64,000 bases of DNA from Macrostomum hystrix (GCA_950097015.1 CATNEN010000039.1:4910001-4974000); one strand, 5' to 3'. Positions 42,592-56,285 are shown, numbered from the stretch's first letter. Notes: generated by a model from the letters alone, not told the origin. Numbers and translations are program-made.

Positions 42592-45500
42592 TCAATCGCC
42601 TCTGTCAGCAACAGCGTCACTGTCGTTCTCAGCATCGGGAGGCGGAACAGCGGCGGCGGCGGCGGCATCGGCGCGGCCAGAAAACGGTCGCTTAGGCTTA
42701 ACCTTTTCGTACACAAACTTCTGCTGGCTCCAGTCGACATTACCAGCGTCGGTGTCCGTGTCTGAAGCGGCTCGCCTAGCGAAGGCGCGATCGCGGGCGA
42801 AGCGAAACTGGCTTCTGGCGAACTCGTAGAATTCCTGCTCCAGCTGCCAGGCAGAGGTCTTCTTCAGCCGCTCAACTGTGGCCGCTGACGGTGGCACCTT
42901 GTGCGAGGTGCGCCTCAGGTGGGATTTTTCCCGGCTGCGATAGGCCGCCGTCAAGCCGCGGAAGAAGCGCGGCAGGGCCGACTCCAGCAGCAGAAGGAAG
43001 TCGCCGAGCTCTTCCGTGACGCCGACAAGGAAATAGTTGTCAACCAGGTTGCGCTTGGCCTGCTCCAGAGCTTCCCGGTTGCCTGGCAACCAGCAGTGCG
43101 CGTCGTGACCACAGAAGAATGGCACCTGATTCGGGTTGGAAAAGGGTCAATCCGATGCGATCCGTAGAGTGTGTTCTCATTCGAGATCATCAATAGGCAC
43201 GTAAGTTGTAACTCTATCAAAATTCGCAGGGAGCATGTGATTCGAAATAAAATCCCCTAGGGAGCATGTGATTCGAAATAAAATCCCCTAGGGAGCATGT
43301 GATTCGAAATAAAATCCCCTAGGGAGCATGTGATTCGAAATAAAATCCCCTAGGGAGCATGTCCTTCAAAATATAATCCCCTAGGGAGCATGTGATTCGA
43401 AATAAAATCCCCTATGGAGCATGTGATTCCAGCAAAAATCCCTAGGGAGCATGTGATTCCATCAAAAATCCCTATGGAGCATGTGATTCCATCAAAAATC
43501 CCTATGGAGAATGTGAGTCCATCAAAAATCCCTATGGAGCATGTGATTCCATCAAAAATCCCTATGAAGCATGTGATCCCATCAAAAATCCCTATGAAGC
43601 ATGTGATCCCATCAAAAATCCCTATGGAGCATGTGATCCCGTCAAAAATCCCTATGAAGCATGTGATTCCAGCAAAAATCCCTAGGGAGCATGTGATTCC
43701 ATCAAAAATCCCTATGGAGAATGTGATTCCATCAAAAATCCCTATGAAGCATGTGATCCCATCAAAAATCCCTATGAAGCATGTGATCCCATCAAAAATC
43801 CCTATGGAGCATGTGATCCCATCAAAAATCCCTATGAAGCATGTGATTCCAGCAAAAATCCCTAGGGAGCATGTGATTCCATCAAAAATCCCTATGGAGC
43901 ATGTGATTCCATCAAAAATTCCTATGGAGCATGTGAGTCCATAAAAAATCTCAGGAGATTCTACCGCAATAATAAAATCAGCCACTGACCTGCATCCAAA
44001 GACTTCTCTCTGAGCAGTCCTTGTGACCCTGCTCAACGCACTGATCGAAGGTCATCTGCTGGGTGCGCTTGTTTCGCATCCGCTTGCGCACCAGGTGTGG
44101 CCGGTAGTTGTCGCCAAAACGAAGAAAATAGAAATAGGACACGAGGCGCTCGAGGGGATCGCGGACGATGTTAATGTTCAGCGGCTGCAGAGAGGAGCCC
44201 AATCTGCGGGCGGAGAGCGAGGCGTTGCCTGTGTTGGGTCACGTGGCCAAATCAGATGTACAACTATAAGAATTGGAATAAAATTCTATCTGGGGGATAT
44301 GGTAGTTCAGTCTGAGGATCTGAGATAATAGTAGCTCAGTGTGAGAATATGGGATAATAGTAGCTCAGTCTGAGAATATGGGATAATAGTAGCTCAGTCT
44401 GAGGATATGGGATAATAGTAGCTCAGTCTGAGAATATGGGATAATAGTAGCTCAGTGTGAGGATCTGTGAGAATAGTAGCTCAGTCTGAGGATATGGGAT
44501 AATAGTAGCTCAGTCTGAGGATCTGGGTGAATAGTAGCTCAGTCTGAGGATCTGTGAGAATAGTAGCTCAGTCTGAGGATATGGGATAATAGTAGCTCAG
44601 TCTGAGGATCTGGGTGAATAGTAGCTCAGTCTGAGGATCTGGGAGAATAGTAGCTCAGTCTGAGGATCTGTGAGAATTGTAGCTCAGTCTGAGGATCTGG
44701 GATAATAGTAGCTCAGTCTGAGGATCTGTGAGAATTGTAGCTCAGTCTGAGGATCTGGGAGAATAGTAGCTCAGTCTGAGGATCTGGGAGAATTGTAGCT
44801 CAGTCTGAGGATCTGGGAGAATAGTAGCTCAATCTGAGGATCTGTGAGAATAGTAGCTCAGTCTGAGGATCTGTGAGAATTGTAGCTCAGTCTGAGGATC
44901 TGTGAGAATTGTAGCTCAGTCTGAGGATCTGTGAGAATAGTAGCTCAGTCTGAGGATCTGTGAGAATAGTAGCTCAGTCTGAGGATCTGTGAGAATAGTA
45001 GCTCAGTCTGAGGATCTGGGATAATAGTAGCTCAGTCTGAGGATCTGTGAGAATTGTAGCTCAGTCTGAGGATCTGGGAGAATAGTAGCTCAGTCTGAGG
45101 ATCTGTGAGAATTGTAGCTCAGTCTGAGGATCTGGGAGAATAGTAGTTCAATCTGAGGATCTGTGAGAATTGTAGCTCAGTCTGAGGATCTGTGAGAATT
45201 GTAGCTCAGTCTGAGGATCTGTGAGAATTGTAGCTCAGTCTGAGGATCTGTGAGAATAGTAGTTCAATCTGAGGATCTGTGAGAATTGTAGCTCAGTCTG
45301 AGGATCTGTGAGAATAGTAGCTCAATCTGAGGATCTGGGAGAATAGTAGCTCAATCTGAGGATCTGGGAGAATAGTAGCTCAGTCTGAGGATCTGTGAGA
45401 ATAGTAGCTCAATCTGAGGATCTGGGAGAATAGTAGCTCAATCTGAGGATCTGGGAGAATAGTAGCTCAGTCTGAGGATCTGGGAGAATAGTAGCTCAAT

Positions 45501-48500
45501 CTGAGGATCTGGGAGAATAGTAGCTCAGTCTGAGGATCTGTGAGAATAGTAGCTCAATCTGAGGATCTGTGAGAATAGAAGCTCAATCTGAGGATCTGTG
45601 AGAATAGTAGCTCAATCTGAGGATCTGTGAGAATAGAAGCTCAATCTGAGGATCTGTGAGAATAGTAGCTCAGTCTGAGGATCTGTGAGAATAGTAGCTC
45701 AGTCTGAGGATATGGGATAATAGTAGCTCAGTCTGAGGATCTGGGTGAATAGTAGCTCAGTCTGAGGATCTGTGAGAATAGTAGCTCAATCTGAGGATCT
45801 GTGAGAATAGTAGCTCAGTCTGAGGATATGGGATAATAGTAGCTCAGTCTGAGGATCTGTGAGAATTGTAGCTCAGTCTGAGGATCTGGGAGAATAGTAG
45901 CTCAATCTGAGGATCTGTGAGAATAGTAGCTCAATCTGAGGATCTGGGAGAATAGTAGCTCAATCTGAGGATCTGTGAGAATAGTAGCTCAATCTGAGGA
46001 TCTGTGAGAATAGTAGCTCAGTCTGAGGACCTGTGAGAATTGTAGCTCAGTCTGAGGATCTGGGAGAATAGTAGCTCAATCTGAGGATCTGTGAGAATAG
46101 TAGCTCAATCTGAGGATCTGAGAGAATAGTAGCTCAGTCTGAGGATCTGTGAGAATAGTAGCTCAGTCTGAGGATCTGTGAGAATAGTAGCTCAATCTGA
46201 GGATCTGAGAGAATAGTAGCTCAGTCTGAGGATCTGTGAGAATAGTAGCTCAGTCTGAGGATATGGGATAATAGTAGCTCAGTCTGAGGATCTGGGTGAA
46301 TAGTAGCTCAGTCTGAGGATCTGTGAGAATAGTAGCTCAGTCTGAGGATATGGGATAATAGTAGCTCAGTCTGAGGATCTGGGTGAATAGTAGCTCAGTC
46401 TGAGGATCTGGGAGAATAGTAGCTCAGTCTGAGGATCTGTGAGAATTGTAGCTCAGTCTGAGGATCTGGGATAATAGTAGCTCAGTCTGAGGATCTGTGA
46501 GAATTGTAGCTCAGTCTGAGGATCTGGGAGAATAGTAGCTCAGTCTGAGGATCTGGGAGAATTGTAGCTCAGTCTGAGGATCTGGGAGAATAGTAGCTCA
46601 ATCTGAGGATCTGTGAGAATAGTAGCTCAGTCTGAGGATCTGTGAGAATTGTAGCTCAGTCTGAGGATCTGTGAGAATTGTAGCTCAGTCTGAGGATCTG
46701 TGAGAATAGTAGCTCAGTCTGAGGATCTGTGAGAATAGTAGCTCAGTCTGAGGATCTGTGAGAATAGTAGCTCAGTCTGAGGATCTGGGATAATAGTAGC
46801 TCAGTCTGAGGATCTGTGAGAATTGTAGCTCAGTCTGAGGATCTGGGAGAATAGTAGCTCAGTCTGAGGATCTGTGAGAATTGTAGCTCAGTCTGAGGAT
46901 CTGGGAGAATAGTAGTTCAATCTGAGGATCTGTGAGAATTGTAGCTCAGTCTGAGGATCTGTGAGAATTGTAGCTCAGTCTGAGGATCTGTGAGAATTGT
47001 AGCTCAGTCTGAGGATCTGTGAGAATAGTAGTTCAATCTGAGGATCTGTGAGAATTGTAGCTCAGTCTGAGGATCTGTGAGAATAGTAGCTCAATCTGAG
47101 GATCTGGGAGAATAGTAGCTCAATCTGAGGATCTGGGAGAATAGTAGCTCAGTCTGAGGATCTGTGAGAATAGTAGCTCAATCTGAGGATCTGGGAGAAT
47201 AGTAGCTCAATCTGAGGATCTGGGAGAATAGTAGCTCAGTCTGAGGATCTGGGAGAATAGTAGCTCAATCTGAGGATCTGGGAGAATAGTAGCTCAGTCT
47301 GAGGATCTGTGAGAATAGTAGCTCAATCTGAGGATCTGTGAGAATAGAAGCTCAATCTGAGGATCTGTGAGAATAGTAGCTCAATCTGAGGATCTGTGAG
47401 AATAGAAGCTCAATCTGAGGATCTGTGAGAATAGTAGCTCAGTCTGAGGATCTGTGAGAATAGTAGCTCAGTCTGAGGATATGGGATAATAGTAGCTCAG
47501 TCTGAGGATCTGGGTGAATAGTAGCTCAGTCTGAGGATCTGTGAGAATAGTAGCTCAATCTGAGGATCTGTGAGAATAGTAGCTCAGTCTGAGGATATGG
47601 GATAATAGTAGCTCAGTCTGAGGATCTGTGAGAATTGTAGCTCAGTCTGAGGATCTGGGAGAATAGTAGCTCAATCTGAGGATCTGTGAGAATAGTAGCT
47701 CAATCTGAGGATCTGGGAGAATAGTAGCTCAATCTGAGGATCTGTGAGAATAGTAGCTCAGTCTGAGGATCTGTGAGAATAGTAGCTCAATCTGAGGATC
47801 TGAGAGAATAGTAGCTCAGTCTGAGGATCTGTGAGAATAGTAGCTCAGTCTGAGGATATGGGATAATAGTAGCTCAGTCTGAGGATCTGGGTGAATAGTA
47901 GCTCAGTCTGAGGATCTGTGAGAATAGTAGCTCAGTCTGAGGATATGGGATAATAGTAGCTCAGTCTGAGGATCTGGGTGAATAGTAGCTCAGTCTGAGG
48001 ATCTGGGAGAATAGTAGCTCAGTCTGAGGATCTGTGAGAATTGTAGCTCAGTCTGAGGATCTGGGATAATAGTAGCTCAGTCTGAGGATCTGTGAGAATT
48101 GTAGCTCAGTCTGAGGATCTGGGAGAATAGTAGCTCAGTCTGAGGATCTGGGAGAATTGTAGCTCAGTCTGAGGATCTGGGAGAATAGTAGCTCAATCTG
48201 AGGATCTGTGAGAATAGTAGCTCAGTCTGAGGATCTGTGAGAATTGTAGCTCAGTCTGAGGATCTGTGAGAATTGTAGCTCAGTCTGAGGATCTGTGAGA
48301 ATAGTAGCTCAGTCTGAGGATCTGTGAGAATAGTAGCTCAGTCTGAGGATCTGTGAGAATAGTAGCTCAGTCTGAGGATCTGGGATAATAGTAGCTCAGT
48401 CTGAGGATCTGTGAGAATTGTAGCTCAGTCTGAGGATCTGGGAGAATAGTAGCTCAGTCTGAGGATCTGTGAGAATTGTAGCTCAGTCTGAGGATCTGGG

Positions 48501-51500
48501 AGAATAGTAGTTCAATCTGAGGATCTGTGAGAATTGTAGCTCAGTCTGAGGATCTGTGAGAATTGTAGCTCAGTCTGAGGATCTGTGAGAATTGTAGCTC
48601 AGTCTGAGGATCTGTGAGAATAGTAGTTCAATCTGAGGATCTGTGAGAATTGTAGCTCAGTCTGAGGATCTGTGAGAATAGTAGCTCAATCTGAGGATCT
48701 GGGAGAATAGTAGCTCAATCTGAGGATCTGGGAGAATAGTAGCTCAGTCTGAGGATCTGTGAGAATAGTAGCTCAATCTGAGGATCTGGGAGAATAGTAG
48801 CTCAATCTGAGGATCTGGGAGAATAGTAGCTCAGTCTGAGGATCTGGGAGAATAGTAGCTCAATCTGAGGATCTGGGAGAATAGTAGCTCAGTCTGAGGA
48901 TCTGTGAGAATAGTAGCTCAATCTGAGGATCTGTGAGAATAGAAGCTCAATCTGAGGATCTGTGAGAATAGTAGCTCAATCTGAGGATCTGTGAGAATAG
49001 AAGCTCAATCTGAGGATCTGTGAGAATAGTAGCTCAGTCTGAGGATCTGTGAGAATAGTAGCTCAGTCTGAGGATATGGGATAATAGTAGCTCAGTCTGA
49101 GGATCTGGGTGAATAGTAGCTCAGTCTGAGGATCTGTGAGAATAGTAGCTCAATCTGAGGATCTGTGAGAATAGTAGCTCAGTCTGAGGATATGGGATAA
49201 TAGTAGCTCAGTCTGAGGATCTGTGAGAATTGTAGCTCAGTCTGAGGATCTGGGAGAATAGTAGCTCAATCTGAGGATCTGTGAGAATAGTAGCTCAATC
49301 TGAGGATCTGGGAGAATAGTAGCTCAATCTGAGGATCTGTGAGAATAGTAGCTCAATCTGAGGATCTGTGAGAATAGTAGCTCAGTCTGAGGACCTGTGA
49401 GAATTGTAGCTCAGTCTGAGGATCTGGGAGAATAGTAGCTCAATCTGAGGATCTGTGAGAATAGTAGCTCAATCTGAGGATCTGAGAGAATAGTAGCTCA
49501 GTCTGAGGATCTGTGAGAATAGTAGCTCAGTCTGAGGATCTGTGAGAATAGTAGCTCAATCTGAGGATCTGAGAGAATAGTAGCTCAATCTGAGGATCTG
49601 GGAGAATAGTAGCTCAATCTGAGGATCTGTGAGAATAGTAGCTCAGTCTGAGGATCTGTGAGAATTGTAGCTCAGTCTGAGGATCTGTGAGAATAGTAGC
49701 TCAATCTGAGGATCTGTGAGAATAGTAGCTCAATCTGAGGATCTGGGAGAATAGTAGCTCAATCTGAGGATCTGTGAGAATAGTAGCTCAATCTGAGGAT
49801 CTGGGAGAATAGAAGCTCAGTCTGAGGATCTGGGAGAATAGTAGCTCAGTCTGAGGATCTGGGAGAATAGTAGCTCAATCTGAGGATCTGGGAGAATAGT
49901 AGCTCAATCTGAGGATCTGTGAGAATAGTAGCTCAATCTGAGGATCTGTGAGAATAGTAGCTCAATCTGAGGATCTGGGAGAATTGTAGCTCAGTCTGAG
50001 GATCTGGGAGAATAGTAGCTCAATCTGAGGATCTGTGAGAATAGTAGCTCAATCTGAGGATCTGTGAGAATAGTAGCTCAATCTGAGGATCTGGGAGAAT
50101 AGTAGCTCAGTCTGAGGATCTGGGATTATAGTAGCTCAGTCTGAGGATCTGGGATTATAGTAGCTCAGTCTGAGAATATGGGAGAATTGTAGCTCAATCT
50201 GAGGATCTGTGAGAATTGTAGCTCAGTCTGAGGATCTGGGAGAATAGTAGCTCAATCTGAGGATCTGTGAGAATTGTAGCTCAGTCTGAGGATCTGTGAG
50301 AATTGTAGCTCAGTCTGAGGATCTGTGAGAATTGTAGCTCAGTCTGAGGATCTGGGAGAATAGTAGCTCAATCTGAGGATCTGTGAGAATAGTAGCTCAG
50401 TCTGAGGATCTGTGAGAATTGTAGCTCAGTCTGAGGATCTGGGAGAATAGTAGCTCAATCTGAGGATCTGTGAGAATTGTAGCTCAGTCTGAGGATCTGG
50501 GAGAATAGTAGTTCAATCTGAGGATCTGTGAGAATAGTAGCTCAATCTGAGGATCTGGGAGAATAGTAGCTCAATCTGAGGATCTGTGAGAATAGTAGCT
50601 CAATCTGAGGATCTGTGAGAATAGTAGCTCAATCTGAGGATCTGGGAGAATAGTAGTTCAATCTGAGGATCTGTGAGAATAGTAGCTCAATCTGAGGATC
50701 TGTGAGAATTGTAGCTCAGTCTGAGGATCTGTGAGAATAGTAGCTCAATCTGAGGATCTGGGAGAATAGTAGCTCAGTCTGAGGATCTGGGAGAATAGTA
50801 GTTCAATCTGAGGATCTGTGAGAATTGTAGCTCAGTCTGAGGATCTGGGAGAATTGTAGCTCAGTCTGAGGATCTGTGAGAATTGTAGCTCAGTCTGAGG
50901 ATCTGTGAGAATTGTAGCTCAGTCTGAGGATCTGTGAGAATTGTAGCTCAGTCTGAGGATCTGGGAGAATAGTAGCTCAATCTGAGGATCTGTGAGAATA
51001 GTAGCTCAGTCTGAGGATCTGTGAGAATTGTAGCTCAGTCTGAGGATCTGTGAGAATTGTAGCTCAGTCTGAGGATCTGTGAGAATTGTAGCTCAGTCTG
51101 AGGATCTGTGAGAATTGTAGCTCAGTCTGAGGATCTGTGAGAATTGTAGCTCAGTCTGAGGATCTGTGAGAATTGTAGCTCAGTCTGAGGATCTGTGAGA
51201 ATTGTAGCTCAGTCTGAGGATCTGTGAGAATTGTAGCTCAGTCTGAGGATCTGTGAGAATTGTAGCTCAGTCTGAGGATCTGTGAGAATTGTAGCTCAGT
51301 CTGAGGATCTGTGAGAATTGTAGCTCAGTCTGAGGATCTGTGAGAATTGTAGCTCAGTCTGAGGATCTGTGAGAATTGTAGCTCAGTCTGAGGATCTGTG
51401 AGAATTGTAGCTCAGTCTGAGGATCTGTGAGAATTGTAGCTCAATCTGAGGATCTGTGAGAATAGTAGTTCAATCTGAGGATCTGTGAGAATAGTAGCTC

Positions 51501-53615
51501 AATCTGAGGATCTGTGAGAATTGTAGCTCAGTCTGAGGATCTGGGTGAATAGTAGCTCAATCTGAGGATCTGTGAGAATTGTAGCTCAGTCTGAGGATCT
51601 GGGAGAATAGTAGCTCAATCTGAGGATCTGTGAGAATTGTAGCTCAGTCTGAGGATCTGTGAGAATAGTAGCTCAGTCTGAGGATCTGTGAGAATTGTAG
51701 CTCAGTCTGAGGATCTGGGAGAATAGTAGTTCAATCTGAGGATCTGTGAGAATAGTAGCTCAATCTGAGGATCTGTGAGAATAGTAGCTCAATCTGAGGA
51801 TCTGTGAGAATAGTAGCTCAATCTGAGGATCTGGGAGAATAGTAGCTCAGTCTGAGGATCTGGGATTATAGTAGCTCAGTCTGAGGATCTGGGATTATAG
51901 TAGCTCAGTCTGAGAATATGGGAGAATTGTAGTTTAGTCTGAGGATCTGGGAGAATAGTAGTTCAATCTGAGGATCTGTGAGAATTGTAGCTCAATCTGA
52001 GGATCTGTGAGAATAGTAGTTCAATCTGAGGATCTGTGAGAATAGTAGCTCAATCTGAGGATCTGTGAGAATTGTAGCTCAGTCTGAGGATCTGGGTGAA
52101 TAGTAGCTCAATCTGAGGATCTGTGAGAATTGTAGCTCAGTCTGAGGATCTGGGAGAATAGTAGCTCAGTCTGAGGATCTGTGAGAATTGTAGCTCAGTC
52201 TGAGGATCTGTGAGAATAGTAGCTCAGTCTGAGGATCTGTGAGAATTGTAGCTCAGTCTGAGGATCTGGGAGAATAGTAGTTCAATCTGAGGATCTGTGA
52301 GAATAGTAGCTCAATCTGAGGATCTGTGAGAATAGTAGCTCAATCTGAGGATCTGTGAGAATAGTAGCTCAATCTGAGGATCTGGGAGAATAGTAGCTCA
52401 GTCTGAGGATCTGGGATTATAGTAGCTCAGTCTGAGGATCTGGGATTATAGTAGCTCAGTCTGAGAATATGGGAGAATTGTAGTTTAGTCTGAGGATCTG
52501 GGAGAATAGTAGTTCAATCTGAGGATCTGTGAGAATTGTAGCTCAATCTGAGGATCTGTGAGAATAGTAGTTCAATCTGAGGATCTGTGAGAATAGTAGC
52601 TCAATCTGAGGATCTGTGAGAATTGTAGCTCAGTCTGAGGATCTGGGTGAATAGTAGCTCAATCTGAGGATCTGTGAGAATTGTAGCTCAGTCTGAGGAT
52701 CTGGGAGAATAGTAGCTCAATCTGAGGATCTGTGAGAATTGTAGCTCAGTCTGAGGATCTGTGAGAATAGTAGCTCAGTCTGAGGATCTGTGAGAATTGT
52801 AGCTCAGTCTGAGGATCTGGGAGAATAGTAGTTCAATCTGAGGATCTGTGAGAATAGTAGCTCAATCTGAGGATCTGTGAGAATAGTAGCTCAATCTGAG
52901 GATCTGTGAGAATAGTAGCTCAATCTGAGGATCTGGGAGAATAGTAGCTCAGTCTGAGGATCTGGGATTATAGTAGCTCAGTCTGAGGATCTGGGATTAT
53001 AGTAGCTCAGTCTGAGAATATGGGAGAATTGTAGTTTAGTCTGAGGATCTGGGTGAATAGTAGCTCAATCTGAGGATCTGTGAGAATTGTAGCTCAATCT
53101 GAGGATCTGGGAGAATAGTAGCTCAATCTGAGGATTTGTGGATCGTAGGATTAACACTATGGATTAGTTGAAGCCGTGACATCAGGAATTCACCTGCGAA
53201 AATCTAGATAGGCCACATGGCCGTGAATCATGAGCGGCTGCATCTCTCGCCAGCCGGTGAGATTGTGCGCCAGGGAGATTTGATTGGCCAGACTGAGTAC
53301 ATGCTGATTGCGGCTGGTGCTCAAGTGCACAACGTGAAACTGGTTCCGCCAGCAAAGGTCGTAGACCATGTTAACAAAACTCGTGCTGCCAGTCTTTGGC
53401 ACACGATTGTAAACTATTAGGCGCGGCTCAGACGGCACTGACGCCAGCTGCTGCTTGGCATCGGAGCTGATTGTCCGCGACTGCGCATCAGACTCAGCTC
53501 TGCGGTGCAAAGTGAGCAGCAGGCTGCCAATCACACACAGCAGGCAGAATATTATCAATAGGAATCGATGACGCTTAACAATGGAACAGTAGCGCAGCAT
53601 GCTGATGCTTTGCAC
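42592..53615 (-). CDS. Heparan sulfate 2-O-sulfotransferase (3 exons, complete)
   Basis: Exons on the minus strand: 53615-53194, 44203-43990 and 43125-42592; phases 2 and 0; 389 residues. It is a Golgi type II membrane enzyme that moves sulfate from PAPS to the 2-O position of iduronate/glucuronate in heparan sulfate. Seen: a short cytosolic tail and a signal anchor at about 18-36; the PAPS loop RVPKTGSTSF at 71-80; the catalytic-site motif HGHVAYLDF at 131-139 with both histidines; the 3'-phosphate segment NIVRDPLERLVSYFYFLRFG; then PFFCGHDAHCW and YFLVGVTEELGDFLLLLE. NLT at 118 is a possible glycan site. The C-terminus has an extra Ala/Pro/Asp-rich tail of about 40 residues, longer than in vertebrate HS2ST1 (356 residues). 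No catalytic motif is broken. Intron 1 is about 9 kb and almost all satellite. Confidence 0.97.
43228..43960. repeat. 30 bp array in HS2ST intron 2, ~24 copies
   Basis: Two subtypes of one 30 bp unit lie side by side. Six or so copies of ccctagggagcatgtgattc plus gaaataaaat (to about 43415) are followed by copies of ccctatggagcatgtgattc plus catcaaaaat. Unit length divisible by three keeps frames open on both strands. Confidence 0.95.
44290..53137. repeat. 29 bp satellite filling HS2ST intron 1, ~305 copies
   Basis: Units of gaggatctgtgagaatagta plus gctcagtct, with a small set of variants (gtgaga/gggaga/gggata; atagtag/attgtag; cagtct/caatct). The array is 8.8 kb long without interruption. 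Rare variants recur at exact multiples of 29 bp (551, 1595, 1682, 1769, 3364 bp), showing layered higher-order repeats. The same unit occurs at 56938-57928. Confidence 0.98.
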
Positions 53616-54119
53616 TTGTCGACAGGACCTGCCTGCCTTCGCTGACGGGACTATCAGATCGCTGATTCAGCCCTGCAATTATAATGAAGCGGAATGCAAA
53701 AAGGGAATCATTTTAGCTCCGCAGCCAGCGAGGAGGTCATTCTGAACCCTGAGAACAGCAAATTATTTTCATCAGGCAGTGTGCACTCCCAGTGCGTTGG
53801 GGACTTTAGAAATAAAACACAACCAAAATAACCGAATCGAGTAAAATAGAAAGAATTTGAACAAGTTTATTTTAACAGCGAATAAAATATTATAATTAAT
53901 TGTGCAGTTAATAATGTGATAATAACAGTTTAGTTAGCATGCTGGCATAACAATAACAAATTGACATTTCATAGAGTAATTTTTCTGCTTTATCCAAACT
54001 GCTCTACAGGCTAGACACATGCGAATTAAAAAACTGTACAAAAACATTTCAAAGTGCCACATCACATAGTGAAAATTTCATTACATTTTTTCGACTTGAC
54101 AAACTAAAGCAAAAGTGCG
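53616..54119. other. 5' flank of HS2ST; no other gene seen
   Basis: AT-rich intergenic sequence between the minus-strand HS2ST start and the 33 bp array. A TATA box for the minus strand was not convincingly found. Confidence 0.4.
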
Positions 54120-56212
54120 GCATTAGGCAGTGGTCGCCTAAAGGATCCGCAGAGATTGGGAATTGGTCTTAAGAAGTACCTGAAGAGATTAGGCAGTGGT
54201 CTCCTGAAGTACCTGAAGAGATTAGGGAGTGGTTTTCTGAAGGACCTGAAGAGATTAGGGAGTGGTTCCCTGAAGGATCTGAAGAGATTGGGAATTGGTC
54301 TTAAGAAGTACCTGAAGAGATTAGCCAGTGGTTTCCTAAAGGACCTGAAGAGATTTGAGAGTAGTCTCCTGAAGGGCCTAAAAAGATTAGGCAGTGGTCG
54401 CCTAAAGGATCCGAAGAGATTGGGAATTGGTCTTAAGAAGTACCTGAAGAGATTAGCCAGTGGTCTCCTGAAGTACCTGAAGAGATTAGGGAGTGGTCTC
54501 CTGAAGGATCTGAAGAGATTGGGGAGTGGTTTCCTGAAGGACCTGAAGAGATTAGGGAGTGGTTCCCTGAAGGATCTGAAGAGATTGGGGAGTGGTTTTC
54601 TGAAGGACCTGAAGAGATTGGGGAGTGGTTTGCTGAAGGATCTGAAGAGATTAGGGAGTGGTTTCCTGAAGGACCTGAAGAGATTAGGGAGTGGTTCCCT
54701 GAAGGACCTGAAGAGATTAGGGAGTGGTTCCCTGAAGGATCTGAAGAGATTGGGGAGTGGTTTTCTGAAGGACCTGAAGAGATTGGGGAGTGGTTTGCTG
54801 AAGGATCTGAAGAGATTAGGGAGTGGTTTCCTGAAGGACCTGAAGAGATTAGGGAGTGGTTCCCTGAAGGACCTGAAGAGATTAGGGAGTGGTTCCCTGA
54901 AGGATCTGAAGAGATTGGGGAGTGGTTTTCTGAAGGACCTGAAGAGATTGGGGAGTGGTTTGCTGAAGGATCTGAAGAGATTAGGGAGTGGTTCCCTGAA
55001 GGATCTGAAGAGATTAGGGAGTGGTTCCCTGAAGGATCTGAAGAGATTAGGGAGTGGTTTTCTGAAGGACCTGAAGAGATTGGGGAGTGGTTTGCTGAAG
55101 GATCTGAAGAGATTAGGGAGTGGTTCCCTGAAGGACCTGAAGAGATTAGGGAGTGGTTTTCTGAAGGACCTGAAGAGATTAGGGAGTGGTTTTCTGAAGG
55201 ACCTGAAGAGATTAGGGAGTGGTTTTCTGAAGGACCTGAAGAGATTAGGGAGTGGTTCCCTGAAGGATCTGAAGAGATTGGGGAGTGGTTTGCTGAAGGA
55301 TCTGAAGAGATTAGGGAGTGGTTTTCTGAAGGACCTGAAGAGATTAGGGAGTGGTTTTCTGAAGGACCTGAAGAGATTAGGGAGTGGTTCCCTGAAGGAC
55401 CTGAAGAGATTAGGGAGTGGTTCCCTGAAGGATCTGAAGAGATTGGGGAGTGGTTTTCTGAAGGACCTGAAGAGATTGGGGAGTGGTTTGCTGAAGGATC
55501 TGAAGAGATTAGGGAGTGGTTCCCTGAAGGATCTGAAGAGATTAGGGAGTGGTTCCCTGAAGGATCTGAAGAGATTAGGGAGTGGTTTTCTGAAGGACCT
55601 GAAGAGATTGGGGAGTGGTTTGCTGAAGGATCTGAAGAGATTAGGGAGTGGTTCCCTGAAGGACCTGAAGAGATTAGGGAGTGGTTTTCTGAAGGACCTG
55701 AAGAGATTAGGGAGTGGTTTTCTGAAGGACCTGAAGAGATTAGGGAGTGGTTTTCTGAAGGACCTGAAGAGATTAGGGAGTGGTTCCCTGAAGGATCTGA
55801 AGAGATTGGGGAGTGGTTTGCTGAAGGATCTGAAGAGATTGGGGAGTGGTTTGCTGAAGGATCTGAAGAGATTAGGGAGTGGTTCCCTGAAGGATCTGAA
55901 GAGATTAGGGAGTGGTTCCCTGAAGGATCTGAAGAGATTAGGGAGTGGTTTTCTGAAGGACCTGAAGAGATTAGGGAGTGTTTTTCTGAAGGACCTGAAG
56001 AGATTAGGGAGTGGTTTTCTGAAGGACCTGAAGAGATTAGGGAGTGGTTTTCTGAAGGACCTGAAGAGATTAGGGAGTGGTTTTCTGAAGGACCTGAAGA
56101 GATTAGGGAGTGGTTTTCTGAAGGACCTGAAGAGATTAGGGAGTGGTTTTCTGAAGGACCTGAAGAGATTAGGGAGTGGTTTTCTGAAGGACCTGAAGAG
56201 ATTAGGGAGTGG
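54120..56212. repeat. 33 bp array, ~63 copies
   Basis: Units of gaagagattagggagtggtt plus ttctgaaggacct. The left edge (to about 54480) is diverged; the centre shows block duplications; the right end (about 55930-56212) is almost homogeneous. Because 33 is divisible by three and the unit lacks stops in one frame per strand, ORFs of 700 and 727 residues are open on opposite strands. Both are rejected as genes. It lies between HS2ST and SPSB3. Confidence 0.97.
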
Positions 56213-56285
56213 TGTAACGAACAGAGAAGAGCAAAGAAAAGAAAAAAGGAAATGCTGAAGACATTTTAGTAACATTTTTAAATTC

